Shown in pieces: positions 18,429 to 29,400 of a stretch of DNA of 64,000 nt (position 1 is its first letter; every line of letters starts with the position of its first letter). A program made the translations under genes and the position numbers. Under the pieces are notes generated by a model, which searched no databases, had not been told where the DNA came from, and saw nothing but the letters and a program-made list of their open reading frames with translations. The stretch is from Gracilariopsis chorda (lineage: Eukaryota; Rhodophyta; Florideophyceae; Gracilariales; Gracilariaceae). The DNA is taken from assembly GCA_003194525.1 (NCBI GenBank), contig NBIV01000287.1, positions 35,806-99,805 on the forward strand, read 5' to 3'.

Positions 18429-21400
18429 CCCTTCCCATGCCATTCTTACTGCTGACCAGTCCAAACTTTGTCGACAATCGACGAAAGCGGTCCACACTCA
18501 GCGCTTTGGTGAATATATCTGCAAGCATTGCGTCAGTGGTGCAAAACTTCAAAATTGCCTCTTCTGATTCAATTGCCTGAACCACGAAATGATATTCGAG
18601 CTCAATGTGTTTTGATCTTCGCGTTCCATGACTCCAATCCAGTACCCCTGTGTTGTCTTCATAAACAGTAGATAGAACTGCTTGGTCAAGCATACAAATT
18701 TCACGCAGCAAGTTACGCGCCCATTTCACTTCCTTCAGACATTCACATAGAGAAACGTACTCCACTTCTGTGGTAGAGGTGGCAATACAGCTCTGCTTCA
18801 GTGTGCGCCAGCCTACTGCATTGCCTAGGACAACAAGACAAAAGCCACTTGTAGACTTCCTGTCCAAGTCATCCCCAGCCCAGTCGGCATCTGTATAAGC
18901 CATCAAAAAATTCTCCATTCCATGCACTGGCCTTCTGTACCTAAGACATAAACTTCGAGTTCCGTCTAAGTACCTCAAAATCCTCTTGACTGCCTTCCAA
19001 CGATATAATGTCGGTGTGGCCTGGGCGCGCGATAAGATGTTCACGGCAGCCCATATATCATGTCTCGTGCGCGTCGAGAGGTAGAGCAAAGAGCCGATAG
19101 CTTCCTGATACAATGTTTTCGATGTCATCGGTTCTGCGTTCAGTGCATCGGATGGCTTGTAGCTTGTTGTCATCGGTGTGGGGACAGGGCTCGACTGTGA
19201 CATATTAAACCTGTCCAGTATTCTTGCAACCATTGGCTGCTGGTGCAGAATGAGTCCTCCTACTTCCCTCTGTATGTAGAGACCAAGAAAACTGTTCGAG
19301 CAAAGCACTTCCTTCATTTCGAACTCTTTACCCAGTATCTTCTTAACATTCTTGATCAGGTTCGCACTATTGCCGATTAGCAGAAGGTCTTTCACGTAGA
19401 GGAGAAGCCACAAGGTGCTGCCATCCTTCTTAATGTAGAAAAAACAAGGGTCAGAAAGGCATTGCTGAAATCCCAATGCCAGTAATCTCTGCGTGAACAA
19501 TTGACTCCAGATCGAGTTGGACTGTTTGAGACCGTATATAGATCGGTTTAGCTTGAGGACTTCGTGCTCTGCCAGGCCTATATCTAATACAGATGGTGGA
19601 GCCATATAGACTTAGTTTGTATCATCGATAATCCCATTCAGGAAAGCACACTTGACGTCCAGTTGGTGTATCTCAAAGTTGTACACACATGCTACCGCAA
19701 GGGCGATTCGGACTGTGGAAAAGTCAACGACAGGTGAGTATATGTTTTCCACATGGCCCTGTTGACATCCCTTGGCAACCAGCCGTGCTTTATACCTTGA
19801 TACTGTACCATCATCGTTCAACTTTGTCGCAAAGACGAGTTTAGATGCCAGGAATTGAGAATTCGGTGGCCTCTGTACCACATCCCATGTGTTCATAGAC
19901 CTGAGAGATGCTAGTTCTTCCTTGATTGCCCCTTCCCAATGTTCCCAGTGCCAGGATTTCCTGGCTTCATCGAGGTCTGCAGGTAATCTTGTTGGTTTCT
20001 GATCTAGGCTGACATGGCTGCTGTGTTGCGTATCTGAAAAACGTTCTGGAGGCTTTCTGCTTCGCTCGGGATAGCGTCTAATGGGATAGTGGGTAAGGAA
20101 TTCCTGCATGCTGGAGGTAATTGAGCCACTTTCTGCATCTTCCACATTATCGGACTCGATGCCTTCATCTGAATTTGCTTCTGCGAGTAGTTCATCAGAG
20201 CCCTTTGGGTTTCCAACTGAACCCACACGATCAACGGCGGTCTCATTAGCGCCATTATGCTCACTATCTTGCGCATCAGTGAGCACCTGGTCTTCATCTA
20301 GGCCAAGGTCTGGTGCCGGGTTGCCTCCGAACTTATCCAGGGTATTCTCTCTTCCACTTTCTCTTCCCAAGGAAAATAAAAGCCTCCAAGGGAAGACGTC
20401 TTCATTGATGGTCACATGTCTGGCAAACGTCACTTCTCTCCGTTCAATGTCATACACTCGGTAGTTTAGATGTGGCAGGGACCTGAGTAGAATCCCACGT
20501 GGTGCCTTCTTTTCCAGCTTCTTTCTCTTTGCAACATGTATCCAGACTTCACAGCCAAATGTCCTCAAGGACTCAAGGATTGGGACGGTTCCTGTGAGGA
20601 CCAGATGTGTTGTCATGCCATTATTGGCGTCACAGCTGACGGTGTTCATTATCCTTGTAGCAGTGACAACAGCTTCTGCCCAGAACCTATGCGAAAGTCC
20701 AGCGTGGCGCAACATGGACCGTGCCATTTCCATCACTGAACGATTGAACCACTCAGCTACTCCGTTCTGTTGGGGATTATACGGGGCACTTGCTTCCCAA
20801 TCTATGCCTTCAGTAGACAAGTACTTCCGCAGCGCAATATATTCTTTTGCATTGTCGGAGTAAACGAGTTTGATTTTCTTCTCAGCCTGCCTTTAAAACT
20901 TTGCTTGGAAGCATCTGAACTGCTGTGTGAGTTCCGATCGTCTACATAGAAGTCTAATGTTCTTGTATCTTGATATTTTGTCGATAAAAGAGACAAAGTA
21001 CTTCTTTCCTCCAATACTCAGAGTACTGAAAGGACCACAAATGTCTAAGAATATGACATCTCCGACATTACAAGAGTCATTGGCGCTTCGGCTCGGCAGA
21101 GTACGGCGGACCATTTTGCCTTCTAGACATGGCGTGCAGCGTAATCCCGACTCTGGACCCTTTGTTAGGTCTAGCCCAATTACCGCAGTACTGTTGGACA
21201 TTTGCCTTATCCGACTTCTGCCAATGTGGCCAAGTCTCTCGTGCCATAACTGGATACCCCTCGCATTTTGGGCTACGTACGCTCGTTCGCTGCTCAGGTG
21301 AGCATGGATTACATACATCCCTTCACAGGCCTCAGCTGTTACCTTCTTATTCCCCATCTCTATCGTGCATCCCGATGTATCAAATCGGATGCATTGTCCT

Positions 21401-22480
21401 ATTGAAATTAGCTTTGAACACGAGATCAGATTGCAGTCCAGTTCATCGGCGAACAGCAGACCATCAAGTGTTAGATACGCAGTACGTCCTTGTGGTTGTA
21501 TCACACTCAATACAACTCGTCCTTCACTCTTAGCTTGTACACGCCTTCCATCTCCAAGGGAAATGGTCCTAGGCTGTACTGGAATAAACGATTGCGATAG
21601 AGCTTGACTCCCAACCATATGGCACGTAGCACCTGAATCAATCAAGAAGCGATAACCTGGGTCTCTAAGAGCGAGGAGAGCACGATAAATGCTTTTGCCA
21701 CTACCACCTTCTCTTTGATTTTGATTCCGTGAGCGGCAGTTGCGTTTATAATGGCCCTTCTTTCCGCACAGGAAACAACGGCCCTAGACTTTTGCTTTCA
21801 GGGCACGTTCGGTTTCTACATGTTCATCGGGTGGCACAGATGTTCCAGTTGTTGCCTCAATAGCTCGAGTGTCGTACTCCTGCAGGAGCCTCGCAGTAAC
21901 CTTATCCCAAGTAAGTTCAGGGTCTGATATCGTTTGCAACGCAGATATCACAGGTCCAAACGCACTGTCACCCGTGGAGCCAAAGCTGGAGAAGAAGATG
22001 GCTATCTGCATGCTTTCGTCGAGAGAACTTCCCATCCCATCAAGACGAGCAAACACGGATTGCATCTCATCTACATAGTCAGACATGGGCTTGCCCTCGG
22101 TATAGCGGAATTGGTGTAGTCTGGTTTGAAGCTGTACTCTCCTTGCTGCGTTCTCAGTTGCATAACGCTCACAAAGTTTTCTGTACATAACGAATGGGTT
22201 TTGTCTCTCCGAAGCAATTGCTCTCAACGGCTTGTCACCGAGAGACTGTACAAGGTAAACCTTCTTTCAATACTCTTTGCTTCATTTCCGTAGTAATTGC
22301 ATCAATACCTTCCATACCAATCACATCATCAACCACGACGTGAAGCAAATCCTTAGATTCTAACAGCGCTTCAATTTGCATGGTCCAAAGAGCAAAATCT
22401 TCATCCCGACGAGCAGAAAAGCGCGGAAGCTTTTTGTACGTGTCTTCTTCCATTGTTAACGTGAGTAGAACAGTACTCAA
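18406..22480 (-). pseudogene. Copia gag-pol polyprotein with stops and a lost RT active site
   Basis: One polyprotein frame of about 1360 codons is broken by a frameshift near 22230 in gag and nonsense codons at 21784, 20893 and 19612. In order: gag; CCHC knuckle CFLCGKKGHYKRNC near 21740-21780; protease LIDSGATCHMVG; pre-integrase HERLGHIGRSRIRQM; integrase D (DICGPF), D (VYSDNAKEY) and E (PQQNGVAEWFNRS); RT LDVKCAFLNG; RNase H YTDADWAGDD and YEDNTGVL. The RT catalytic motif, normally YVDD, reads YVKD here (near 19395), so RT would be dead even without the stops. Confidence 0.85.
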
Positions 22481-22529
22481 GCGTTAGAAGCTCAGTGATG
22501 GTCGCCGGTAGCGGCTTTCTTTAGCCTGC

Positions 22530-22539
22530 GATGCTACCA
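22530..22539 (-). promoter_or_regulatory. Copia primer-binding site
   Basis: TGGTAGCATC on the minus strand, one base from the 5' LTR. The same ten bases begin the Gypsy-C primer site, implying both use one tRNA, most likely an initiator methionine tRNA. Confidence 0.6.
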
Positions 22540-22540
22540 C

Positions 22541-22811
22541 TGTTGAGTGGTTGGGTGACTCCGATCAGCTCTCTCAGCGGCGGAGACTCTTTTACTCTGT
22601 ATATAGATTGTAACTGCGTAAAACCCTGCGAAAATCACAGTACGTATGTCTATTGTAGTCTAACGAGCAGGGGACCATAAACCCAAGATAGTATATCAAT
22701 ACGTAGGGTCCGACACCTCACAAGAGGTATCGGGCAAAGGGACTCACGTAACTACCTTACGTGAGTCCTAGACCTGTAGGTAATGGCATCACGATTGCGT
22801 GTTCCTCATCA
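22541..22811 (-). repeat. 5' LTR of the copia element
   Basis: 271 bp with TG/CA ends, partner of 18158-18428. Most differences between the two are scattered single-base changes. Confidence 0.92.
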
Positions 22812-24007
22812 TGCATTCACTGCATCGAGACATTAGGTGGACACAAGGTACCACGCCCATTTGGTCCAGCCGTTCATGGTACTGCGCCCAGCGATCTGCT
22901 GCAGTTTGACTACATCGAGATTGGCCCAAGTCGAAACGGCCAAAAGAACATTCTGATGCGACGGGACGACCACTCTGACTATAACTGGTTCTTTGCGACA
23001 CCAGGGACTGCAGCGAAGAATGCTCCTCTTGCAATCATTGACTGGTGTGCCACTTTTAACGTTCCAAAAGGCCTGATATCTGATGCACTAACGAACTTTA
23101 AAAATGTAATTGTCCGATTGACACCAAAGGCTTACCTGTATCACACCATTTCACCCTCCCGTACACACCGTGGAGTAACGGTGCGGTTAAACGTCTTGGA
23201 AAAGAAGTGGTGAAGACCTTTCGCGCACCGGTTTTGGAATTGCAGCTCGATTTCAAAGACCGGACAGATCTATATCCCATCGTACAGAGTGTTTTGATCA
23301 ATTCTCCATATCCAAGCCGAAATAACACTCCGCCCGTCACTGCCTTTCTCGTTATGGCTCCAACTCCTTCAATAACATCCTTTTTGCGCTTTTCTACATG
23401 TACGCCGATGACCATCACAGAGGTCGAACTCAAGCGCAGTATCAACGTCACGAAGCTAAAGGAGCGAATCGCAGAATTGCATCCATTGGTTCACGATGCT
23501 CTCCAGATCAACCGATCGCGCTCCCGCAGCCGGGCATCAAGAGGAAAACTACCGAATTTTGCTGCCGGAGATTTTGTTCTCGTTGCACGAAAAGAGTTTT
23601 CCAGCGGTGAGAAACTCGCACTTCGCTGACATTGACCTCGCCGTGTAGTAGCAGCAATTTTGGACTATGTTTTTCAAGTTGAAGATCTAAGGAATGGAGT
23701 TGTAGAAGATATACATGGGACAAGATTGAAGTTCTACCACGACGCATCCTTGGACACAGAAGCAATAATGTCGCATGTGCTATCTTCAGAAACTTGCATG
23801 GCTGTTTCCCGCCTTCTAAAGCTTATCAAGGACAAAGAGAACTTGCTGGTACAAGTTCGTTGGAAGGGACTACCTAAATCAGAAGAAACTTTACAGCCGT
23901 TGGCGAGAATATTCGAAGACGTTCCAGGCATGGTTCGTAAGCTACTTCAACGCAAAAACATCCCAACCGAACTTGCTGCTCAAGCACGGAAGGAACTTGG
24001 TCTTTGA
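22812..24007 (+). pseudogene. Gypsy-B integrase core and chromodomain
   Basis: Continues the integrase after the copia insertion. The first core Asp is in LQFDYIEIGPS, the second in GLISDALTNFKN. The Glu of the catalytic triad is replaced: the family motif around VERLGKEV reads AVKRLGKEV, with Lys at codon 23189-23191. A frameshift lies near 23100 and a stop near 23630. The C-terminal basic region (SRSRSRASRGK) and a chromodomain (LLVQVRWKGLPKSEETLQPL) close the polyprotein just before the 3' LTR. Confidence 0.7.
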
Positions 24008-24016
24008 GGAAAGGCG

Positions 24017-24244
24017 TGTAGTGGATGTGAATCATCCACCTAGACAGCAAACCACCAACCAAAGAGCTGGTCACCCAGCCCTGGGTTGCAGACCCTCTTT
24101 TACTAGAATTATAGGTTGATTTTTCCTGTTTGGGAAACTACAATGGAGTACATATACGCAGTCTTTTTGCCTTCGCAGTAAAACCGGAGAGCATCGAACT
24201 TCTTACCACTCAGTACATCTCATCGCGCACTACCCGCGCGCACA
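24017..24244 (+). repeat. 3' LTR of Gypsy-B
   Basis: 228 bp, TG/CA ends, followed by the GACAT duplication at 24245-24249. Confidence 0.9.
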
Positions 24245-24249
24245 GACAT

Positions 24250-24817
24250 GCACAACGCGGTGATTTACGTCTCATTCACGTGTATCAAGAGGACTTGAAC
24301 CTAAACAGTGTAGCACCAGTAGCGGAGAAAACGGGTTTTGTCGTTTTCAAAGACCGATCCGTTGTGTCGTTTTGCACAAATGACTTAGGAGACACCCCGA
24401 GACTACGCATCCATACTCCTGATGAGCACCCTAGTTTAGGTGTTCACGGGCTCGCGCCGTTGGAACGTTGGATTGGTAACGAGCCAGTGCGCCGCACGAC
24501 ACTGAAAGTGCGCGCTGTCATCGTAGCGTACAACCTTTTCGTGGACGCAGTTGATCGCTTTAGTCAATTTCGTTCCACTCCAGCCACAATGAGAAAAGAA
24601 AAGCGTGTTTCCATAATTCTTCTAGCATTTATTATTGATACAAGCATCATCAATAAGCCTGCAGAGGGCCTTATCGATTTGGGTGTACTGAAGCAACGAG
24701 TAATCCAACAACTGACATCAGATTATATCGAATATCAGCAGGATCGAGCTTCGCTGCGCTCTGTTTTACGGTCTGAACCTAGTAGCTCTGGTGTTCAGAC
24801 AACCACGGAAAGCAGGG
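24250..24817 (+). pseudogene. piggyBac-like transposase, middle piece
   Basis: Directly continues the frame interrupted at 14802 once one GACAT is removed. It carries VVFKDRSVVSF, HGLAPLERWIGNE, then IVAYNLFVDAVDRFSQFRST with the third catalytic Asp (family pattern YNxxMxxVDxxDQ), and TMRKEKRVSIILLAF. The frame is open to 24817, where Gypsy-C interrupts it at CAGGG. Confidence 0.72.
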
Positions 24818-24869
24818 TGTAACACAGAAGACAGCCTACAAGCCAAGTCACGCCTGAACACCGTGATCG

Positions 24870-24968
24870 GCTTGTAGCTGTCATGTTCGCAGACAGTAGC
24901 TAGCTTGTAGCTGTCATGTTCACAGACAGTAGCTAGCTTGTAGCTGTCATGGTCACAGACAGTATCTA
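24870..24968 (+). repeat. Three 33-bp tandem repeats in the LTR
   Basis: Units start GCTTGTAGCTGTCATG at 24870, 24903 and 24936, differing at a few bases. The same array is in the 3' LTR (29924-30022). Repeats upstream of a TATA box in U3 often act as enhancer or regulator sites; that role is inference. Confidence 0.85.
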
Positions 24969-25013
24969 GTTTGTAGCGTAGTCATAGAAGTCTCCAGACT
25001 GCTACACGACCTG

Positions 25014-25020
25014 TATAAAA
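25014..25020 (+). promoter_or_regulatory. LTR TATA box
   Basis: TATAAAA, about 45 bases after the 33-bp repeats and about 70 bases before the LTR end. Repeated at 30068-30074 in the 3' LTR. Confidence 0.65.
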
Positions 25021-25089
25021 TGAGCGTCAACGGACCTTCCCCTTCATTGGGAGAAGGGCAGACCTTATTCACCATCACTTTATTACATT

Positions 25090-25112
25090 TGGTAGCATCT
25101 GCATTTCGATCC
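25090..25112 (+). promoter_or_regulatory. Gypsy-C primer-binding site, initiator-tRNA type
   Basis: Starts TGGTAGCATC two bases after the LTR and continues for about 23 bases. Its complement reads as a tRNA 3' end with GATCGAAA in the T-loop, the A-rich T-loop form typical of eukaryotic initiator methionine tRNA, and an acceptor strand ending GATGCTA-CCA. Confidence 0.72.
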
Positions 25113-25149
25113 CCTCTCGTGCGCATTTTACAGTCCTGCTACGACCACG

Positions 25150-26382
25150 ATGCCCCCCGCAAGCGAGACCCGCTCCAGAGCACGCCTCAGAGCACAGACA
25201 GCCAGCTCAACTTCCCGTACAGCAAATCCGTCGGCTCAAAACGGTGCAACCGGACATCAGCCACCTGCCGCTCTGTCCCCACTACACCAGCCGACCGCCG
25301 AATTGCCGCATATGGATGACGCAGCTACCTCCCGTTCATCATCTCCGAGACCACAAGGAATACTTCCAACATCCCTTCTCGAAATGATCCAGCAGCAGCA
25401 AGCTTCATTGGATGCGTTAGCCGCCCAAGTGAGCTCCCTGACCGAGACGGTCGCAGCTGTTTCTCCCGCATCCGGGACTACAGTTCTTGCCACACCCACC
25501 CGCCCTTTGGACAATGCTCCGGTGGACCCACCATCCCAGCACCAACCCGGAAGACCACCCCTTCTTTTGAACCTGTTGAAATCGTCAAACTTTGCCACTT
25601 ATCATGGGAAGGAATCTGAACGGACTTCGGTCAAAGTTCGTTCCTTTATCTCAGGTATCAGAAAAGTGACAAACTTGTGCTCTAGCATTTCTGACGCTCA
25701 AGAAGTTGACATTGCCGTCTGTTTATTACGTGACCACGCAGATCTGTGGTATGCTCGCGCAACTCGCGATGGCATTTCGTTCCCGAACCTCTCAGTTCTG
25801 CAAGACGCTATGCTAGCCGAGTTTGTGCCTGCAAACGAACGTGCAATGGCTCGTGTTGCTTTGATCCAACTGCGACTCAATGGTTCCATAGAGAGACATA
25901 TCGCGAGCTTTAGAGAACTGGTCGACATCTGTCACACCCCTGTGTCTGAGGCTTTTACGTTTATGCAGCTCTCGCTACCTCTGCTTTTCCGTAAGAAGTT
26001 ATCCGAACGCTTTCCAGACGGTAATCCTATATCGATGTCTGAGGTTTACAACTATGTCCGGACGATCTATATCTCGGAGAAGTGGAACAATGCGAGCTCT
26101 TTCCAACCCATTCAATCCAAACGTTCTCACAAGAACAAGGAACCGTGGCAGAAAAACGCAAGTTCAAAGCATCCAGATCCGAGTCTGATCGGTAAGGATC
26201 CCGATGCTGTTTCTTGGGGACCCGCCGACGTACGAAACGCTGTCGAGAATGGTGTGTATCGCGCCAACGATCGCTGCATGAAATGTGGCAAGAAGCCTTG
26301 GAGCGACCCTCGTCACCCTTGCCGCAACATTGCAGCTGATTCCGCAGCCCAGCGCTCACCGAATCACAGGGCAAAAAACTAG
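25150..26382 (+). CDS. gag: Gypsy-C Gag
   Basis: 410 codons from an ATG about 40 bases past the primer site. An Ala/Ser/Pro/Thr-rich N-terminal part is followed by a probable coiled coil (LEMIQQQQASLDALAAQVSSL, residues about 77-97). The capsid domain spans about residues 130-320 (HGKESERTSVKVRSFISG, LADLWYARAT-like core, FMQLSLPLLFRKKL). The C-terminal knuckle is unusual: CMKCGKKPWSDPRHPC has the first Cys pair but a stretched spacing to His and Cys. The ORF ends TAG directly after a slippery heptamer, so a fraction of ribosomes would continue into pol. Confidence 0.88.
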   Translation: MPPASETRSRARLRAQTASSTSRTANPSAQNGATGHQPPAALSPLHQPTAELPHMDDAATSRSSSPRPQGILPTSLLEMIQQQQASLDALAAQVSSLTETVAAVSPASGTTVLATPTRPLDNAPVDPPSQHQPGRPPLLLNLLKSSNFATYHGKESERTSVKVRSFISGIRKVTNLCSSISDAQEVDIAVCLLRDHADLWYARATRDGISFPNLSVLQDAMLAEFVPANERAMARVALIQLRLNGSIERHIASFRELVDICHTPVSEAFTFMQLSLPLLFRKKLSERFPDGNPISMSEVYNYVRTIYISEKWNNASSFQPIQSKRSHKNKEPWQKNASSKHPDPSLIGKDPDAVSWGPADVRNAVENGVYRANDRCMKCGKKPWSDPRHPCRNIAADSAAQRSPNHRAKN

Positions 26383-26403
26383 GAACTTCGCACACAAGTG
26401 CGA
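26373..26403 (+). promoter_or_regulatory. -1 ribosomal frameshift signal between gag and pol
   Basis: The heptamer A AAA AAC (26373-26379) lies in the right register with the gag frame and is followed at once by the gag stop TAG. Eight bases later comes a perfect 6-bp stem with a 4-base loop (TCGCAC ACAA GTGCGA, 26388-26403). Slipping back one base puts ribosomes in the pol frame, which is open through the whole of pol. Heptamer, spacer and stem match the layout of known retroviral -1 sites. Confidence 0.85.
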
Positions 26404-29400
26404 CTCCAAGCAGTTCGACGGCTCCACCGAAGCTCTCAGCCATCGACACTGCTCCGAAGGGCGAAATGATCTACGAAGGTGCCTTAAATGGCCATAAGGT
26501 TGCCTTCCACCTCGATACTGGAGCCTCCCACGCTTTCATGTCACTGAACTCGGCTCGTCTCTGCCAGCTTTCTCTCCGCGCTTCCGCATTCCCCTTTACT
26601 GAACTTGGCAACAATTCAACAGTTCCTATCTTCTTCGAGACACAAACGCACATCTCCCTCGGCGACTTGTCTATTCCAGTCTCGGTTTACGTTATCGAGA
26701 TGAATGACAAGGATAACAGTCTACCATTGGTAACTGTAGGTCGAGAATGGCTTCGTTCTGCTCGCCCGCACGTCGACTGGAAGACCTACAACCTTACCGT
26801 ACAGCGCACAAACGGTTCAAGGTTCAATGTTCTTCCTCGGCAACTGACGCCCTCCCAGGCCCGCGTGAAGAAGCCCACTATCTCAACTTTGTCCTACAAA
26901 CGCCTTCGTCGAATGGCAAAGAAGAAGGGATGCGAACTGTATGCTTTGCGCTTACGCCCGTCTTCTTCCGTCGACTGCCACCCTGAATTGGCCTCCATAG
27001 TCAACGAGTTCCGAGACGTCTTTAAAGAGGAACTACCGTATGATCTCCCTCCTCAGCGGGAACAGGACTTCGAGATCAACCTGAAACACGACCAGCCACC
27101 TCCCGTACGGCCGGTCATTCGGCTCTCAAACGAAGAGCTCAATCTTCTCCGCAACACATTGGAAGAGCTCCTCAGCAAAGGACTCATCCGCCCATCTTCT
27201 TCTCCATTTGGAGCACCAGTTTTCTTCGTGAAGAAGAAGTCGGGACAGCTACGCATGGTCTGTGACTATAGAGGTCTCAACCGAATCACCATTCCGGACG
27301 CCACGCCTCTCCCTCTCATTGACGAAGCACTAGACCAGGTTGCCGGAGCGAAGATATTTACCCAGATAGACCTCGTGGGGGCCTATCATCAGATGCGAAT
27401 TAAGGAAGAGGACTGCCACAAAACTGCCATTAGCACTCGCTTCGGCTCTTTTGAATGGCGAGTGCTCTGCTTTGGGCTTTGCAACGCCCCGGCCGCCTTC
27501 TCTCGCCTAATCGCCTCCGTTCTGAAACACCTCAATGGTCGCTGCCTCGTCCTGTATCTCGACGATATTTTGGTGTACAGCAGAACAATAGAGGAGCACA
27601 AAGATCACCTCCGAGAGGTTTTTGCCGCTCTAAAGAAACACCAACTATACGCTAAGCTCAGCAAGTGTGCGTTTGGTGTAACAGAAGTGGATTTATTGGG
27701 CTTTCATGTTTCGGACAAGGGTGTTTCTACTCAGGAACGTCTAATTACATCTATCCGAGAATGGCCTACACCTACCACACTCCGCCATGTTCAGCAGTTT
27801 GTTGGCCTCGCTAACTTCTATCGTCGTTTCGTCAAAGGCTATGCTTCTAAACTACAGCCTATCACCGATGTCATCCGCAAACACGCGTTCGAGTGGTCTA
27901 CAGAGCAAGACCGAGCTTTCGCCGAGATCAAAACTGCGTTGACCACTGCACCCGTTTTGGCTCACGCCGATCCGGATAAGTGCTTTGTTCTCGCCACGGA
28001 TGCATCGAAGTACGCTGTTGGAGCAACGCTTTCTCAAGACGGACACCCAATCGCATTCATGTCGCACCGCTTGTCGGCAACAGAATCGAACTGGGATACC
28101 GGCGATCAGGAATTGCTGGCTGTGATGATTGCTTTACGAACTTGGGGCCCCTATCTTCGTGGAAGATATTTTACTCTTCTCACTGATCACGACCCAATCA
28201 GGTTCCTTCAGTCAAAGAGTAAGCTGACCGGGAGGCAGTGTCGTTGGCTCGACGAAATCCAAGAATACAGCTTCGACGTCAGGCATATTGCCGGAAAGAA
28301 GAACGTTGTACCTGACGCACTCAGCCGCAGACCCGACCACACTCCCCCGCAGCTCCACTCGCTTTCCGCATGCATGCCGGGGTTGCACGATCGCATTCGT
28401 GCGACCTACGCCGCGGATACCTTGGCCACTGAATTGCTTTCGCATCTCAGAGACAGTTCGCAGTCCACTCCCGCCCGTCTACTCCGCTCAATAACCAACT
28501 TCAAGCTCATCGATGATCTCTTGTACTGGAAGGGGACCTCCTCTTTGAGGTTGTACATCCCTAAATCAAACTTGCGATCTGAGTTAATGGATTACTTTCA
28601 CGGAGTGGGACACCTGGGTGCTGATAAGACCTACTGCTCGGCTGTGCGAAGCGTCTACTGGCCGCAGATGTATGGAGATATACTTCGCTTTGTGCGCAAT
28701 TGTCGCCATTGTCAGTCTAACAAGTCGTCCATGACTTGCCCGAAGGGCTTACTGATGCCCCTACCGATCCCGAATCGTTGTTGGGAGATAGTCACATTCG
28801 ACTTTCTGACTGAACTTCCCCGTTCGGACTCCGGACACGATGCCATCCTCGTCTTCGTCGAGAAGCTTTCTAAGTATACTATTTTCGTTCCAACCACGAA
28901 GGATGCAACGGCGAAGGACACTATGGCTTTGTTCGACGCACATCTTTTTTCGAAGTACGGTGTACCTCACACTCTCGTTTCTGATCGCGATCCCAAGGTC
29001 AGGTCTCGATTTTGGCGATCTCTTATGCAACTTCACAATGTGAGGTGCAATATTTCTTCTGCTGACCACTTGCAGACGGACGGACAATCGGAGAACATGA
29101 TTCGTACCCTCTCTTCCATGCTCCGTACCTCCATTCAATCTTCCCCGTCCGACTGGAACCGCCTTTTGCCGACTCTCGAATTCGAATACAACGCTTCCCG
29201 CCATGGCAGCACACGACGAGCGCCATTCGAAGTCATTCTAGGGTACTTCCCCCATACGTCGGTCACAAGGTCTCTTCAGCACTGCACGGAACTCTCCGAA
29301 GAAGCTCTCAACTACATTGATCGTCGCAAGGCATTTGTTGCAATGGCCAGAGATAATTTGGCTACCGCAGTGTCGAAGCAAAAGTTTTACGCTGACAGGA

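Larger units (their letters stand above)
18158..22811 (-). mobile_element. Copia element (Ty1/copia), full length but inactive
   Basis: Two 271-bp LTRs (18158-18428 and 22541-22811) lie inside a perfect TGCAT duplication (18153-18157 and 22812-22816). On the minus strand the LTRs run TGATGAG... to ...CAACA, the primer site abuts the right LTR, and GGGAAGGG abuts the left LTR as a polypurine tract. The order protease-integrase-RT-RNase H defines Ty1/copia. LTRs differ at about 13 of 271 sites by eye. Confidence 0.93.
14803..24244 (+). mobile_element. Gypsy-B: decayed Ty3/gypsy element with a copia element inside
   Basis: Two 228-bp LTRs flank it, with a perfect GACAT duplication outside (14798-14802 and 24245-24249). 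LTR divergence is about 13 of 228 bases by eye. Gag-protease, a short integrase leader, and integrase/chromodomain remain. Reverse transcriptase and RNase H appear to be deleted near 16790-16845. Without the copia insertion it would be about 4.8 kb, short for a complete gypsy element, which agrees with that loss. A purine-rich GAGGAAAGGCG precedes the 3' LTR as a polypurine tract. No TGG primer site is clear after the 5' LTR. Confidence 0.88.
24818..25087 (+). repeat. 5' LTR of Gypsy-C
   Basis: TGTAACACAGAAG... to ...CTTTATTACA. It includes three 33-bp direct repeats and a TATA box, so the order is U3 repeats, TATA, then transcription start region. Confidence 0.95.

Noticed and set aside
26466..26468. 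ATG at 26466 as the natural start of Gypsy-C pol
   Set aside because: The pol frame is open back to a perfect -1 slippery heptamer at the gag stop, so a Gag-Pol fusion is the better explanation.
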